A model generated the notes under the pieces. The model worked only from the letters and a program-made list of their open reading frames with translations. It had not been told where the DNA came from and ran no database searches. The position numbers and the translations under genes were made by a program. DNA of 64,000 nucleotides from NCBI RefSeq assembly GCF_039555335.1, contig NW_027305504.1, forward strand, positions 62,001-126,000, in the 5' to 3' direction. The stretch's first letter is position 1. The number at the start of each line of letters is the position of its first letter. Shown piece after piece: positions 32,230 through 44,259 of the stretch. The DNA comes from Amphiura filiformis. Taxonomy: Eukaryota; Echinodermata; Ophiuroidea; Amphilepidida; Amphiuridae.

Positions 32230-35200
32230 CTAAAATAAGTCTGGCAAACTAATGATTACGAAAACTAAAAACAAATATCCAAATACTAGATCGAATGTAG
32301 CTGGGCAGACGTCTTCTTCTGACTCTATGACGGGCCAGCGGGAACCTATATCACCGACTGTTGGTCCCGATATGTCTCGTCTACCTACCTTCAAACCACT
32401 TGTAGTATCCACCTACAATGTGCGTACACTACACCAGCAAGGAAAACCCCATCAACTATTAACGGGTTGTAGCGATGCAGGCATCGATATTAGAGAGATT
32501 GCGAAATTTACGTGAAACGTGACACGGGAACGCGAACGGCAAGCTACATTAGTCGAAAATCGGTTATTATGCCCTCTAGAGGGTGAAATCTATTGTGAAT
32601 TGGTCAATCGTGGAATTACCGTAAGGCGATTACGTTGCGGTTGGTAGCAAAAAATTACGTTCCAAAATGACAAAAAAACGCATTATAAAATGCAGAAAAA
32701 TGTTATGTTTATCATGTAATATGAAACGAATCAAAGTATCCTAATAGAACAAGTAGAGTCCGACATGTATAAAATCCATTTTGGGGGTTAAAATTTGATC
32801 TCGTATAGGCAAGAAGAAGTGAACAAATTTCGATTTTTTTCGACGCGAATTCGAACGGGTAGATTGCCTATTCATTTGTGTGTGGAAAATGCCGTCCAAA
32901 AATCAGCTTGCGAAGAGGCGTTTTAGGCAAGATTGTGTCGTGTTACGGCATAAATGCGGTATAATTGTCTGTTTTGGACGGGGAACAGAAGTTCGTGCAA
33001 CGCTATTTTTCGCCTTGCTTTTTCGTTGTGCACTAAACAGCTGTCAAAGTGTTTTGCTTATGGATACTATTCAGCAAGCTCCAAAATGTTTTTAAAACAT
33101 GATAATGCATGTGTTTTTGGTTTTAGTTAAAACGTTTTGATAACATATCGATGTATGTTTATATAAAAATCATGAAAACTCGTGAAAAAATGAAAAAATA
33201 ATACAACAACATTTCAAGCCAAAATTCGAAATGCTATAGTAAAATATCATTTGGCAAACATATTTAAGTGTCTATTGTGTTAGAACGTTTATCAGCAAGT
33301 TTAGAACAAAGGTTTTTTTTTGAATGTTATTAAAACTTTTAATGCCCTTGACCCTCACATAACCTTTAACCCGACATTTAACGTTTTCTGTAATATATTT
33401 GTGTTTGCTGGGTAGTAACTAGGCATATTAGATTATCTATTTTCATTTTGCTTTAGAAAGTAAACAGTGTATTATTTATATGATAATGGAGTTTGTTTCT
33501 TGTTATTCGAATAATATACACCAAGACTTCCTAGGTATCCATCACCAAACTCTGTTTAGATTATTTAGACAAATAGCATACACGTGTGAACATAGGCCTA
33601 TACTCATTTTCCAATAGCCCGCAAAACTCAAATATCGCTAATCTGGACTGAATGCTTAGAGCATTATAGATACAGCCAGTCGTATTTGCATATCAATACC
33701 GAGGAAAGTAGTTCGATGAAAGAAGATAATCTTCTCTGGTTCGATGCACCCAAGGTGAATCAATGGGTGCTTCCTATTACCTTTAGATTATTTGTCTCAG
33801 CATAGCGCCATCATGATTGCAATTGCGTTTACACGTAGTCTTGGGTCAGACTCTATGCGGCTATTACGAACATACTAGGAACGACGAGCGTTAGGACCGA
33901 CACAAACTGGCTGTGTAGGAGGCTAGATTGGATGTGAACGGGACTATGACCTTCTACCGCAAAATGCAGAAATCCGTATGGCGTTTGCAGTGAACGCCTC
34001 TCCGCAATCTCTCTAGTGTCGGTGTGCAAGAACACCGTCTTTGTCTACATCATCCCCCACTGATGAATTATGGTCAGACGACAAGAATTGGGTACTTATT
34101 TACAGTTCTGCCACAGACCAGAGGCAGGGAGGTGTTGGACTTCTGATGTCAAGGCACATCCATAGGTGTCTCAGTGCGTGCAGACTATCATGCAATCATA
34201 GAATACTAACAGATTCTTTTAACGGGAACCCCCAGCTTGCGGTTACAATTATTTATGCCCCAACTGAATCAGCAACCTCAGGAGAAAAGGACAGTTTCTA
34301 TAATCCACTAGAAGACCATCTTGAAAAGGTGAAGAGGCACAACATCCACCTCTTGATTTCAATGCCAGAATTGGCCAAAATAGCCATGTATCTAATCCAG
34401 CTGTGGTTGGTCCTCATTGTTATTTCGACACAACAAATGACAATGGAGAGAGACTAGTGAATTTATGCCAGGAATTTAAGCTCCGTCCTTCACAATCAAG
34501 ATTTCCCCAACCCAAAAGTCGTCTCTGGACATGGATGCACCCAACGGGCTCAAAACACCAACTGAACCACATCCTTGTTAACAGCAAGTGGGTTAATTCC
34601 CTGCGCAATTGCAGAGCTTATAACTCTCTAGAGCTGGATTCAGACCATCGAATACTCAGCATACGACTGCACATCAGTCTCCGAACCACCAAAGGTAAAC
34701 CTTGTAAGAGGCCTAAGTACAACTGGAAGAAGATGCTTCATGCTCCTATTAAGAACCGTTTCCAGATTGAACTTTCAAACAGATTCCAGCTCCTCCAGTG
34801 TGACAACAACAACCAGTCACCAATTTCTGAGAGGTATAAAATGTTTGAGAAAGTAGTAGAAGAAGTCGCGGAAAAGGTTGTGGGAAAATGTAGCCCCTGT
34901 GGAATGCCAAGCTGGGTGACAGACAAGACCCTCAAGTTGAAATCAGAAAGAGATGCAGCCAAGTAGACATATCTACTTGTTAGAACACACCACGCCAGAG
35001 AAGTGTGGAGAAAGCCCAACACCCAGCTCAACGAGTCATATAGGGCTGATGAACTTGCCTCTATACACAGGCAGATGGAAGACCTGCAAGTAGCAAATGA
35101 AAATGGCAATTACAACACCACATGGAAAATAATCCATGACATCTCGGGGAAGAAGAGATCAAATCCCAAAGTGAAGAAGAGAGATGGGACAATCCCCTCA

Positions 35201-36160
35201 AGTGATAAAGAACTACTTGCTGAGTGGAAGGACTACTTCTGTGCCTTGCTGAACAATGACAATGGACCACCAACATCTGATCTCCCACCACTCGCCGACC
35301 AGGACTTGCCTATTTGTGCTGATCCCCCTACCCTGGAAGAGACAAGAAAAGCCATTCAAGCAATGAAAACAAACAAATCTGCTGGACTGGACTGTGCGAT
35401 TACCACTGAGGCACTCCAGGGTGGTGGTGAAGCTATGGTAGACATCATCCATAAATTCTGCGTTATGTTATTGTTCCCCTTCCAAAGAAAGGAGACCTCA
35501 GCCTCATGAACAACTATAGAGGAATCACACTGATGTCAGTTGCAGCTAAGGTGTATAATAGGATCCTACTGAATAGAATTAGGGACCATGTTGATCCTGT
35601 AATAAGAAGTAACCAGGCCGGATTTAGACCAGACAGAAGCTGTTCACAGCAAACACATGAGAAGTCCAACAATCACTGTTGCAACAAAAGTCAAGCTGTT
35701 TCACACCACTTGTGTTACAGTATTGCTCAATGGCTGCGAGTCCTCGGTGATATCTACTGACATGGAAAATAAGATCAATGCTTTTGGTACGTCATGTTAC
35801 AGGATAATGGTGATTGGTGAACATCAAGCGCACTGACCATGTTAGTAATGAAAGGGTCTATACCATCACCAACACTGTGCCTCTTATCAACTCTGTCAGA
35901 TCACGACAACTACGATTCCTGGGACATATCCTGAGGATGCAGGAAGATGAACCATGCAGAAGATATGCTCTCTACGCCCCATTACATGGTAAAAGAAGAC
36001 CTGGAAGGCAAAGAACATCCTACTTGTCTTATGTGCAAAAACTGTTGGGGGATTTCGAAAATTTTCTACTGCCAGATGCCATTGCCACTTTCGCTTCAGA
36101 TCGTAGTACATGGAGAAACTTTGTAGTCGCCTGCTTCGCAGCCGGATGAATGAATGAGTT
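32230..36160 (+). mobile_element. APE-type LINE, frameshifted and internally deleted
   Basis: Plus-strand pieces in order: endonuclease start LVVSTYNVRTLHQQGK (32400), interrupted by another element, then QEHRLCLHHPPTDELWSDDK and GGVGLLMSRHIHRCL (34026), a frameshift near 34370-34410, LWTWMHPTGSKHQLNHILVN and SDHRILS (end of the endonuclease), a stop at 34964, NGNYNTTWKIIHDISGKK, NYRGITLMSVAAKVYNRILL and QAGFRPDRSC (start of the RT). The RT catalytic core is deleted, and it resumes at LRFLGHILRMQEDEPCRRY and RRPGRQRTSYL to a stop at 36149, then ATGAATGAATGA. RTE-like or related clade; not certain. Confidence 0.8.
32488..34023 (+). mobile_element. TA-flanked DNA transposon inside the LINE endonuclease
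   Basis: Left end TAGAGAGATTGCG and right end CGCAATCTCTCTA are inverse, with TA duplicated at both edges. Removing the element and one TA joins GAT ATT AGT GTC GGT GTG CAA (GATATTAGTG-TCGGTGTGCA) in the LINE frame as DISVGVQEHR. About 1.5 kb, no transposase frame. It holds many AACGTTTT motifs and ends of the type seen at 5870-6190 (CAGCAAACAC ... AACGTTTT). Confidence 0.75.
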
Positions 36161-36994
36161 CCATCATGTTGTAATAAATTTCTCAAATGTTTCTCTTATC
36201 ATTGAGAAGAAAAAAGCCAATCATCATATTTGTAAACGGTGCTTAGTTTAGGAGTTATCGGGTCGAATAGATCAAATGTCAAAACTCTCATACACAGAGA
36301 TCAAAATTTAAAAATGGTCCAATTTCATCAAAACTGGTGTCAAATTACTCCCCTTAACATAAGAAATCTCAAACATATACTTAATTCACACAATTTTAGT
36401 GCAATTTGTATTGCCATGTCCCCATTCAGAGTTAATGCAGCCAAAGTCTAATAGAAATATGAACATGCATAACATTTGACCCATGATTTCATCCGATTCC
36501 GAGGTTGTACATTTCTCAAACAAATTATGTTCCTATTTCGTTTGTTGAGAGGATTAACTTGAGATAAGACGCGATTGATTTGGTGCATTTTTGAGAATTT
36601 GGCCTCTATCATGTCTATCCCTTGTTTGATATTAAACCTACTAAACTTTATAACTCTGGAACTGAGCACCGTAGTGTATATGACAAAGGACTTTATTATT
36701 TCTAGCCGTGAGAGGAACAATTTAAGATATAATTATTACAACACGATAAGACAAATAAGCATATAGCGATAAATTTAACCTATCCTAGTTTTATCATTTG
36801 AGGTGTAAGGATGCCAAAAACATTGGTTCCACTAATGTAGCAAGACAAAATGCTAACTCAAAATGTACTTCAACCATGTACTACCTACGCTAAATGCATT
36901 ATATTACTCTATCAATATACATTATATATTGCAAAAGTAAACTTTATTAAGCTATTATGTTACTGCGCCAACTTCGAAATTGTCTTTGAAATCA

Positions 36995-37350
36995 TTAAGG
37001 GATCTAGAATGAGCGTTTATGGCGTTTCGACAGTATTTTTTGTTGGTCATGAGAGCACCTCAGGCGTATCGAATTGCATTCTGAATACGAAGCATGTCTT
37101 TCTGATATCAAATAATTTTCATTTTTTGAAATTCACGATATAATACAAATTTTATGAAAAATTATTAAAATTTGATATTTTTCAAATTTTTGATATATAA
37201 CAGTCCTCGAAGTAAATTTTATAAATCTAATGATATATTCTTAAATGTATGTAGCTGGGAGGAAAAGCCGACGATCAATTGAAAATTTTGACCTTTTACA
37301 TTGAAGATATTGATTTTTTCCCAAAAAATACCTACATACACTTTAAGTAT
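36995..37350 (+). mobile_element. TTAA-flanked MITE family T, left half
   Basis: Begins TTAAGGGATCTAGAATGAGC, GTTTCGACAGTATTTTT, then the family body up to TACATACACTTTAAG; the right terminal part is missing. Confidence 0.75.
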
Positions 37351-37359
37351 AAATCACCA

Positions 37360-38620
37360 GGAAAGAAAAAAAGCAAGGTACACCAACTTGATGTGGGGAA
37401 ACAGTAAAATGCAGACTAGACAGTATGCAGGGGGACAAAAACAGCAAACGTAGGCAGAAGAAGTAGGCAAAGTTCGATAGCCAAAAATTACCAGTTCCAA
37501 GGCCCACAGAAGTAAGTGCTGAACCTGCAAAAACAACAAGGATCAATGGTAATACAAAACTGCACTGGAACAAGTGATGAAAATCACTGTGCATATAAAC
37601 AGACACGCTAAACCAAACATCCAGAGTAGGCACAAAACAGGCAAAGTTCGATGGCCAAAAATTGCCAATTCCAGAGCCCACAAAAGTGTCAAACAGTACA
37701 CTGGAAGTGATGAAAATCACTGTGTACATAGCAGTCAAACATTAAACAGACAAAAAACAACCGACGTTTCGAGCAGATAAACTGCTCTTCTTCAGGGACA
37801 GACAACAAAATATAAAGCAAACAACAAGAACTACATGCTGTAGTTTAAAAACAAATTCAAGTCAAAAATTGAAGGCAAGTTCAGCAAACTCAGAGCAAAA
37901 TAAGTTGTGTCTTCTCTCATTGAGAGCAAATTCACTACAAAGTTAGATTGGGGAACAATATGTAAATAAGCATCACCACAGGACAAAGGAGTATTGTCCT
38001 AATTGACGGGAAGTAAATGTCAAGTGGGGTCGCAATCAATAGAGGTTGTAGAGAATGAATAGATAGGATAAGTGGACAAATGTCACTCAAACTTCAATAT
38101 TATGAGAAAAGTAATGCATATAAAATAAAGAACAAATAATATGTATAGACCTACACAATACATGTATCAAGAAAAGTGAAAAATAAGCCAAAAATTGCTG
38201 GATAAAACACAAGTCAATGAAGGTCTCAAATATTAAAGTGTAATATGCATACTGAAAAGAAGGGGAGGTAGAAAAACAGAGAAAGTGGGAAAGCATGTGG
38301 TCCATGCATGATAAAATTTAATTTCAGTGCATGTACAGATATAGGCCTGCGGATGAAAGTGAAGAAGCCAAAAATCACTAAAACCAAAGCACAGTGAAAT
38401 ACCGTTTCAAATTGACATGAAATATGCCAAAATAGGTAGTGATACAGGGACTGCTAAAAGCTGGAAAATATTAGCAAGCAAGGAGGCCTACAATAAGAAA
38501 GCCAAATGTGAATTGACACATCAAACATATAGGACTACATGTAGGTCCAGTAATAAATGCTAACAAGATCCATAGGCCTAAAGATACACTGGCATGTTAT
38601 AGTCAAAGTATTGATATTCT
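37360..38620 (-). mobile_element. Possible Penelope-like element terminal region
   Basis: A ~175 bp unit repeats (GGCAAAGTTCGATAGCCAAA at 37467 and GGCAAAGTTCGATGGCCAAA at 37641; GTGATGAAAATCACTGTG at 37574 and 37707). Then GACGTTTCGAGCAGATAAAC then TGCTCTTCTTCAGGG, whose minus-strand form (CTGAAGAAGAG ... CGAAACGTC) is typical of Penelope-like elements. No RT frame. Confidence 0.4.
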
Positions 38621-39986
38621 TAAATACAGTAGGAGTGTGAGCAAACCTTTGGAAGTTTGAACAAAGTCTGGTAATTCTTTTCTGCTTTAGATACTTCCAA
38701 AGATCCATGGAAACTAAATAAGGGAAAACATTATGCCGTGGGAATGCAAGACCATCGTAAGTGAGGTTATGGGCGAAAATTAGTTTTTGATGTAAGTGGA
38801 ACTTACGATAGTCTTATTATTCTACTCTCATTTTAAGGAGGCTGTGTACTCTCAGACATGCATGTAGTAAAAGTGCCAAAACTTTGCAATTATTCACGCA
38901 AGACATATAAAAGTATACATTTTTATAAAGGCAAGACATCAATGAATCTCAATATAAATACAGATTTGGTGTAAAAACCACAATTATGAAGAAAATTGGT
39001 TTTTTTTTTTTTTAGTCTTGAGGCACCATTCCAAAAACAGTTTTTTTAGTTTTTTGATATTGACCTTATTTTTTGAGATATTGACCATATAAGGCATCAA
39101 AATGAACTTTTTAAAATTCACAAACGCCTATTTGCACAAAATGATGCCTAAAATCGGAAATAAACCAATACATAAAAAAATGAGAAACCGTTTCTTAAGT
39201 CGATCATGCTTTTCATGATGAGCATAATAATGCTTACCTGTAGATGCTGTATTTATTGAGTTATCGTGTACCTAAATCGTCATTTTACCGAGAAAATGAA
39301 CATTGAAATAAAGCCGTTGAAGTTGAAAGTGGTCACATTTTGCACTTTGATTGAAGCTCACAAGAGAATGCGGCATTTCTCGTTTTTCTACCTTACATTA
39401 CGTAAACATCGGGTAAATCCACAGCCCATTGAGCAGTTTGGACGAAATCTATTCATATCTTGATGTTTAAATCGGGGGAAAGAACTTGACAAAATTCACA
39501 TTTTATCAGCTTAAAACGGAGCCATTTGACCACTAGGTTTTTGTGAAATCAGTGCTTCCGTGGTGCTACCATAAGATGCCCCTCGCATGCGGGATTGCAG
39601 ATAAGCGTTGCATATGCGTAGCGTATCTGTGCGTTAACAAATTGCGCGACTACAAAACGCAATGCGTTGTTGCGCGCGTGTACCCCGATGGTACAACAAA
39701 GATTTTCTTTCCTTTTAATTTGCAAAAACGAGTGAAATAGTGAAATAATAGAGCAGTATTAACAAATCTGGATTTTCTTTTCTTGTATTTATAAAAAACA
39801 TAACAAAGCCAATACATTTCAAAAAAGCTCAATTTCGCCAAAGAAATAATGTCTAGAGTACACAACCACTTTAAGTTGAGTGCCCCCCTTCCTCATGGGG
39901 CTATAATAATCTTGCACTCAACATAATATATAAATTGAGAGTAGAATATAAACCTTTCGTAAGTGTCACTTACGATAGCCTTGCAG

Positions 39987-40018
39987 GCAACAGCCGGGGC
40001 AACAGCCGGGGCAACAGC
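39987..40018 (+). repeat. GGGGCAACAGCC short tandem repeat
   Basis: Three units of 12 bp, just after an inverted pair TCGTAAGTG/CACTTACGA. Region 38620-40820 otherwise holds no recognisable gene. Confidence 0.6.
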
Positions 40019-40827
40019 AAAACTGAACTTCTTTTACGATGTTGTTTTTTCTTTTATACTTTTTTCTTTAATCATTAGGTTATTATTAAATAATTTATGT
40101 AAACACAATTTTCAGACAACTTTCGTTACTTTTCTGAAAACCTGTCCTCCCCCGGTGAAAGTGCAAAATATGAGAGGAGTAGATCATTATTATTATTATT
40201 AAAGTCCTCACCACGCCAAATTGGCGTAACTTTTAAGTATTAAACTATATATTAAATTTCGCCGACTTGGAGCACTGGACCAAAAGGCCCTAGCTTAAAT
40301 GTTTTGTTGAGTTAAAGGATGGTGACCAAATATTTTACATAATGATTTTTCTCCGCACTCTTGCTTATCTAATATCGTTCCAGTTCCAGTCAATAGCACA
40401 TTGAGAACCAAGTCCTAGTGCGTTATTGACTGGTTAAAACAGGTGAAAGATTAGGATGACGAATATATATGACATGAGTGTGATTTTGATTTCTGGTTCG
40501 ATTGTTTAACACACTAATTGTTTCAGTTCACGTAATAAGCTTCTAGTAGAGTCTTGTTACATGACAGTTCGTTTAACCTAATAAATCGATTTATAGGGCT
40601 TCATCTCATTGCAATGTTGATGAAATATTATAAAGTTCACACTGGTTGATGTTTGCCGATCTGTAACTGTACGTATTCAAGAAAGGATCATAATACTTCA
40701 TACACAGGAGTGGATCCATCAGGAATTTTTTTTAAATGATCAAATTACCGGGGGCTGAGAGGCTAAACTTGAATGAAATAAGATTAAAGCTCCTTTTCCA
40801 TCGCTCCCATAGATCCTGATCCTGACA

Positions 40828-40980
40828 CTACTCTTGCGGCACGTATAGTATTATCACTGCCACGATAATTCCAATCAGGTTTAGTACTCCCCAGATAGTA
40901 GCGACCGTATTTAACGTCCGAGCAGTAGCTGAAGCCGCTTGTGCAGCCACCATATTCCTGTTGTTCAAGTGATCATCAAC
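40828..40980 (-). CDS. CD225/dispanin gene B, last exon
   Basis: On the minus strand, after TATTTTCAAAG, a phase 0 exon reads VDDHLNNRNMVAAQAASATA, RTLNTVATIWGVLNLIGIIV, then a hydrophobic end LYVPQE and TAG. Its layout (A-S/A-x-A-R-x-x-N then a second transmembrane helix) matches the last exon of the gene at 56167. Phase agrees with the donor at 42153, giving a 1.17 kb intron that holds a decayed LINE and a MITE. Confidence 0.8.
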   Translation of the reverse strand, partial: VDDHLNNRNMVAAQAASATARTLNTVATIWGVLNLIGIIVAVIILYVPQE

Positions 40981-41329
40981 CTTTGAAAATACAAAAAAAG
41001 GAAAACATCACCATAAAATAATTTTGGTCAGGCATAAGAGAAAGCGAGACCGGATTATCGTCTCTGTTTGGTGGTCAAACGGGTATATAATGTACCACGG
41101 TTTGGGGTGCTCACTCACAATGACAGTTTCAGCAATATGCCTTTTGTTTGAAGCAAACCGGACATAGGGTGGCCTATATCAATTTATAGTTTCTTTGTAT
41201 CTTTTTTTATATCAATAATCAATACAGCTAATGAGCTATGACTGTAAAAGTTCATGAATATGTAATTTTTGTCTATCCTCCAACCTTTTCTAATGAATAG
41301 TCTAAGGCGATAATAGCGTAGAAGGGCTT

Positions 41330-41935
41330 TGCCTGTCTCTCTAAGGTCACATTGCATAAACGTATTCAGGTGTTGTTCGTATGAGAGTATGCCATCGAAT
41401 GCGGTCAGTGGCAGCCATAGTAGTCTCTGTGATGCTCAGGCCTGTGACAATCTTGATGTCGTCAAACCAGCTCCCTGCAAGTCTGACTCTCTTACGTTTT
41501 CCTTCAACCATTACTTAGACAATTGCTTTCTGAAGGCAGTGATGTTTGGTGGTGTGGCCAAAGTATGATAACTTTCTAGCAATGATATCGGCTCGCAAGG
41601 TCTTCTGAATTCTTGAAGAATCCACTCATTTGTTTTACTCTCAGTCCATGGAATCAGGCTGGATTCGTCGATAGCACCACAGCTCAAGAGAATCCAGTCT
41701 CTTCCTGTCAGATAATTTCATTGTCCTTGATTCAGATCCATTATGATGCCACAGCAAAATTAAATGCTGTTGATTTTTGCAAGCGAACCTTGAGGGATGG
41801 AGGAAGTTTACTTTTCAACAGTTTGATCAGGTTTGAAACTACACTCCGAGCTATTGCCAATATTCGCTTTATCTCCTGGGTGCAGTCACTTTTGGTGTTA
41901 AGCCTATAAAACCAGGCTCAACTAGGCTTAACACC
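41330..41935 (-). mobile_element. Decayed LINE C-terminal domain in the CD225 gene B intron
   Basis: Minus strand in shifting frames: DCTQEIKRILAIARSVVSNL, IKLLKSKLPPSLKVRL, then MVEGKRKRVRLAGSWFDDIK and ATDRIRWHTLI. This is the region after the RT core of LINEs of the endonuclease-RT type (K-R-R-G-R ... W-x-D-D-I ... A-x-DR-x-x-WR). Many stops. Confidence 0.65.
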
Positions 41936-41955
41936 AAAACGATTTCAACTTCAAA

Positions 41956-42141
41956 GGGCTACTGCAGTTGAAATCCTTACATCTACTATGGAAGATATGA
42001 TCTTAATCTTCCACACAGGGGGTGTGAATTCGAACAAGGCCAACCTAAATGGGCGACTCCATTTGAAATCATCGCCCCCTGTGTGGGCGATTAAGGGGAT
42101 GTCTTCCGTAGGGGGTGTATGGATTTCACCTGGAATAGCCC
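41956..42141 (+). mobile_element. MITE beside a CD225 exon
   Basis: Left GGGCTACTGCAGTTGAAATC and right GATTTCACCTGGAATAGCCC are inverse; inner arms continue (CCACACAGGGGGTGT and CCCCCTGTGTGGG). About 186 bp, ending 10 bp from the splice donor of the minus-strand exon at 42154. Confidence 0.75.
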
Positions 42142-42153
42142 ACAATATCTTAC

Positions 42154-42370
42154 CTCAGATGATTTGCATATGGCGATCAATCCAAGCGGCCACATGCAAC
42201 AAAGACAGTTGAAAATCGACCAAGCCATGTAAGTTGGCGGTGGTTCGAATGATGTTCTGATCACTGTCTGCGGCACAGGAACCTGCTGATACGGCGGGCA
42301 TACTGATAAGGCTGGGTATACTGATAAGGCTGGGTTGGTTGGTTCCTGTCGGTATGTTGAACCGAAGTAC
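42154..42370 (-). CDS. CD225/dispanin gene B, internal exon with proline-rich region and first hydrophobic segment
   Basis: On the minus strand the exon ends PPPTYMAWSIFNCLCCMWPL, GLIAICKSSE and GTAAGATATTGT, matching exon 3 of the gene at 58182 residue by residue, including the start TVI at the same place. Here the proline-rich part is fused to the same exon. A TQPYQYTQPYQY repeat is in a different frame from PPYQQVPVPQTVIRT; one extra G in the run 42296-42298 would join them. The frame of the hydrophobic part is itself open to the acceptor, so a frameshift is likely but not proven. No exon 1 was found upstream. Confidence 0.75.
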
Positions 42371-43374
42371 CTTCAATTCAAAAGACACAAAATCAACGGA
42401 AAGTATTGTTATGAAGTAGGTATAACATTATGTGTGTTTTATTTATGTATAATGTGAAGCTAATATTTCATTTATAAAAAAACAAAACGAGATAAAACAC
42501 ACACATTTAAATATCTTGTGTCAACTGCAGAGGATGATTTAAGGAAGCCCCATCATGCACTGCAAACGTGTTATCACCAGAGTTTCAACTGCCACTTTAA
42601 TTTTCAAATCCCATTGAATTCTGTGCAAAAGATGTTGTTTAAGAATTGTGCGTGTGTCATTATTACTTAGTCGATTTCAGATCTAAAGTGATCGATGTAT
42701 GCATGAAGAATAATTCACACCTTCTGTAGGTAACATAAAATGTGAAATCGACCAGCATTGTGAATGCGTTTTTATTGTAAATATATCAGTCCAAATTCAA
42801 ATTTAACCATGTTCGTCAATGCAATGTGCGCGCAGTGGTGTCATGTTCACTCACACAGCTGTGCTAACCGCAAGTCAACACAGTGGCGTGGTGGGAAGTG
42901 CTTAATTGATCATGCCGGAGAAAGCCAGGCAGTGGCAGGAACATCAAGGTTGTCCGAATTTGCCCATATTTGGTGTAGTAGGGGTGTTTGATGAAATATT
43001 CTCACTGAAACTTTTTCAGGATTCTGGCCCCCCTTGTTAAGGGTTTATAGCCCTTATTTGTTTTGGTACAATCTACACCCTTAAAAATGGATGAATTTTT
43101 CCTGAATTTAAGCCAATTTTGTATTCTCATTTTTTCACAAGTGGTTGAAGTTATTTAAGTAAATTAAGTATTTGTAGGAGACATCTACCCCGGGCATCAC
43201 AGGGAACAATTGACATTCAACCAACCCCTATCATTTGGCTCTAGGGGGGTGTCTAAACATACCCCCCTCAAAATGTCTTAAAAAATTGAATTTTTATTTG
43301 ATGAATTCAAATGCAAATATAAAAAATATACATCAAAATTTTGATTTTTTGTTGGTGTCATTAGAGTGACCCAA

Positions 43375-43485
43375 CATGTGGCTGTGAGAAACAAATTAGA
43401 ATATCTTGGGGCGGTGTTGCTTTTTTCAGAAAATACAGTGTTTCTATGTGGTATTTTTAGCAATATTACAAACTGAAAATATTGT
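43375..43485 (+). repeat. Direct repeat, copy 1 (also 45455-45575)
   Basis: GTGAGAAACAAATTAGAATATC, TTGGGGCGGTGTTGC and TACAGTGTTTCTATG recur as GTGGGAAACAAATCAGATTATC, TGGATGGTGTTGC and TTCAGTGTTTCTATG about 2.08 kb downstream. Confidence 0.6.
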
Positions 43486-43985
43486 AATATTAATGAATAC
43501 GTGATTATTTCAACTACATACTTTATTTAGAGCTGGTTATTAAGTTGTGTAATGTTTTAAACTTTAATATCATGGATAACAAAAGCAAAATGTTACTAAA
43601 ATTTAAGTGTTTCTAGATTTTATTCGATCTAAATTGAGAAAAACCTAAAATACTTGGTCAAACACTTGGGAATTTTAAAGAACAGTTTGATTGAACAAAC
43701 CGTTTATGAACAGATTCAAACAAAAGTAAGAAATAAACAATTATTTGGTAAGCAGCACTCCCTTAGGATTTAAATCATGATCATATACAACATTACTTAG
43801 CATCAACATAATAAATATGAGTTATTATAGACCTTCAATTCAGTTTTTTATTAGTGCATAATCATGATGACACTTTGCATGTTACCGTTCTTTTTGACGC
43901 CTAATTGTACTACATGTAGCTGAGGACAGGCAAGTGTCAAAATGATATTCTAGCTTACACATAAGAAGTTGTATGGAACTGAAAG

Positions 43986-44215
43986 CAGGCCCGTAGCCCC
44001 CCCAAAAAAATGCCAATGACCCAAAAAGTCCACTTTTTTGACCCAAAAAGTCCCATTTGCGAGCGTAGCGAGTGAAAAAATAGAGGTTTTTATGCCTTTT
44101 TGGTCCAAAAATGTCCAAATCCGTCCCCAACAGTCCATCAAGGTCCAAATTTTGAAAAAAGGTCCACTTTTTTCAAAATCAGCACCCCCCAAAATAAATC
44201 CTGGCTACGGGCCTG
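43986..44215 (+). mobile_element. hAT-type MITE with perfect target duplication
   Basis: CAGGCCCGTAGCC at the left and GGCTACGGGCCTG at the right form perfect 13 bp inverted ends. ACTGAAAG is found on both sides (43978-43985 and 44216-44223), an 8 bp target duplication as made by hAT transposases. 230 bp, no coding capacity. Confidence 0.9.
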
Positions 44216-44259
44216 ACTGAAAGTGCAATGTTTACATTGCTTTGAGGAATCACTACAGA

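Larger units (their letters stand above)
31900..36994 (+). mobile_element. Long-TIR repeat family M, copy 2, split by a LINE
   Basis: The left end (CTACATTAGTGGAACCAATG at about 32061) and the right end (CATTGGTTCCACTAATGTAG at about 36820) are exact inverse copies. The left flank breaks near 32190 and the middle of the family resumes near 36200 (GCCAATCATCATATTTG), where copy 1 has GTCAATTATCATATTG. The LINE lies between the two breaks. The 3' edge abuts a family T MITE at 36995. Confidence 0.65.

Noticed and set aside
34738..35452. Minus-strand frames of 76-123 codons
   Set aside because: Antisense shadows of the LINE coding sequence on the plus strand.
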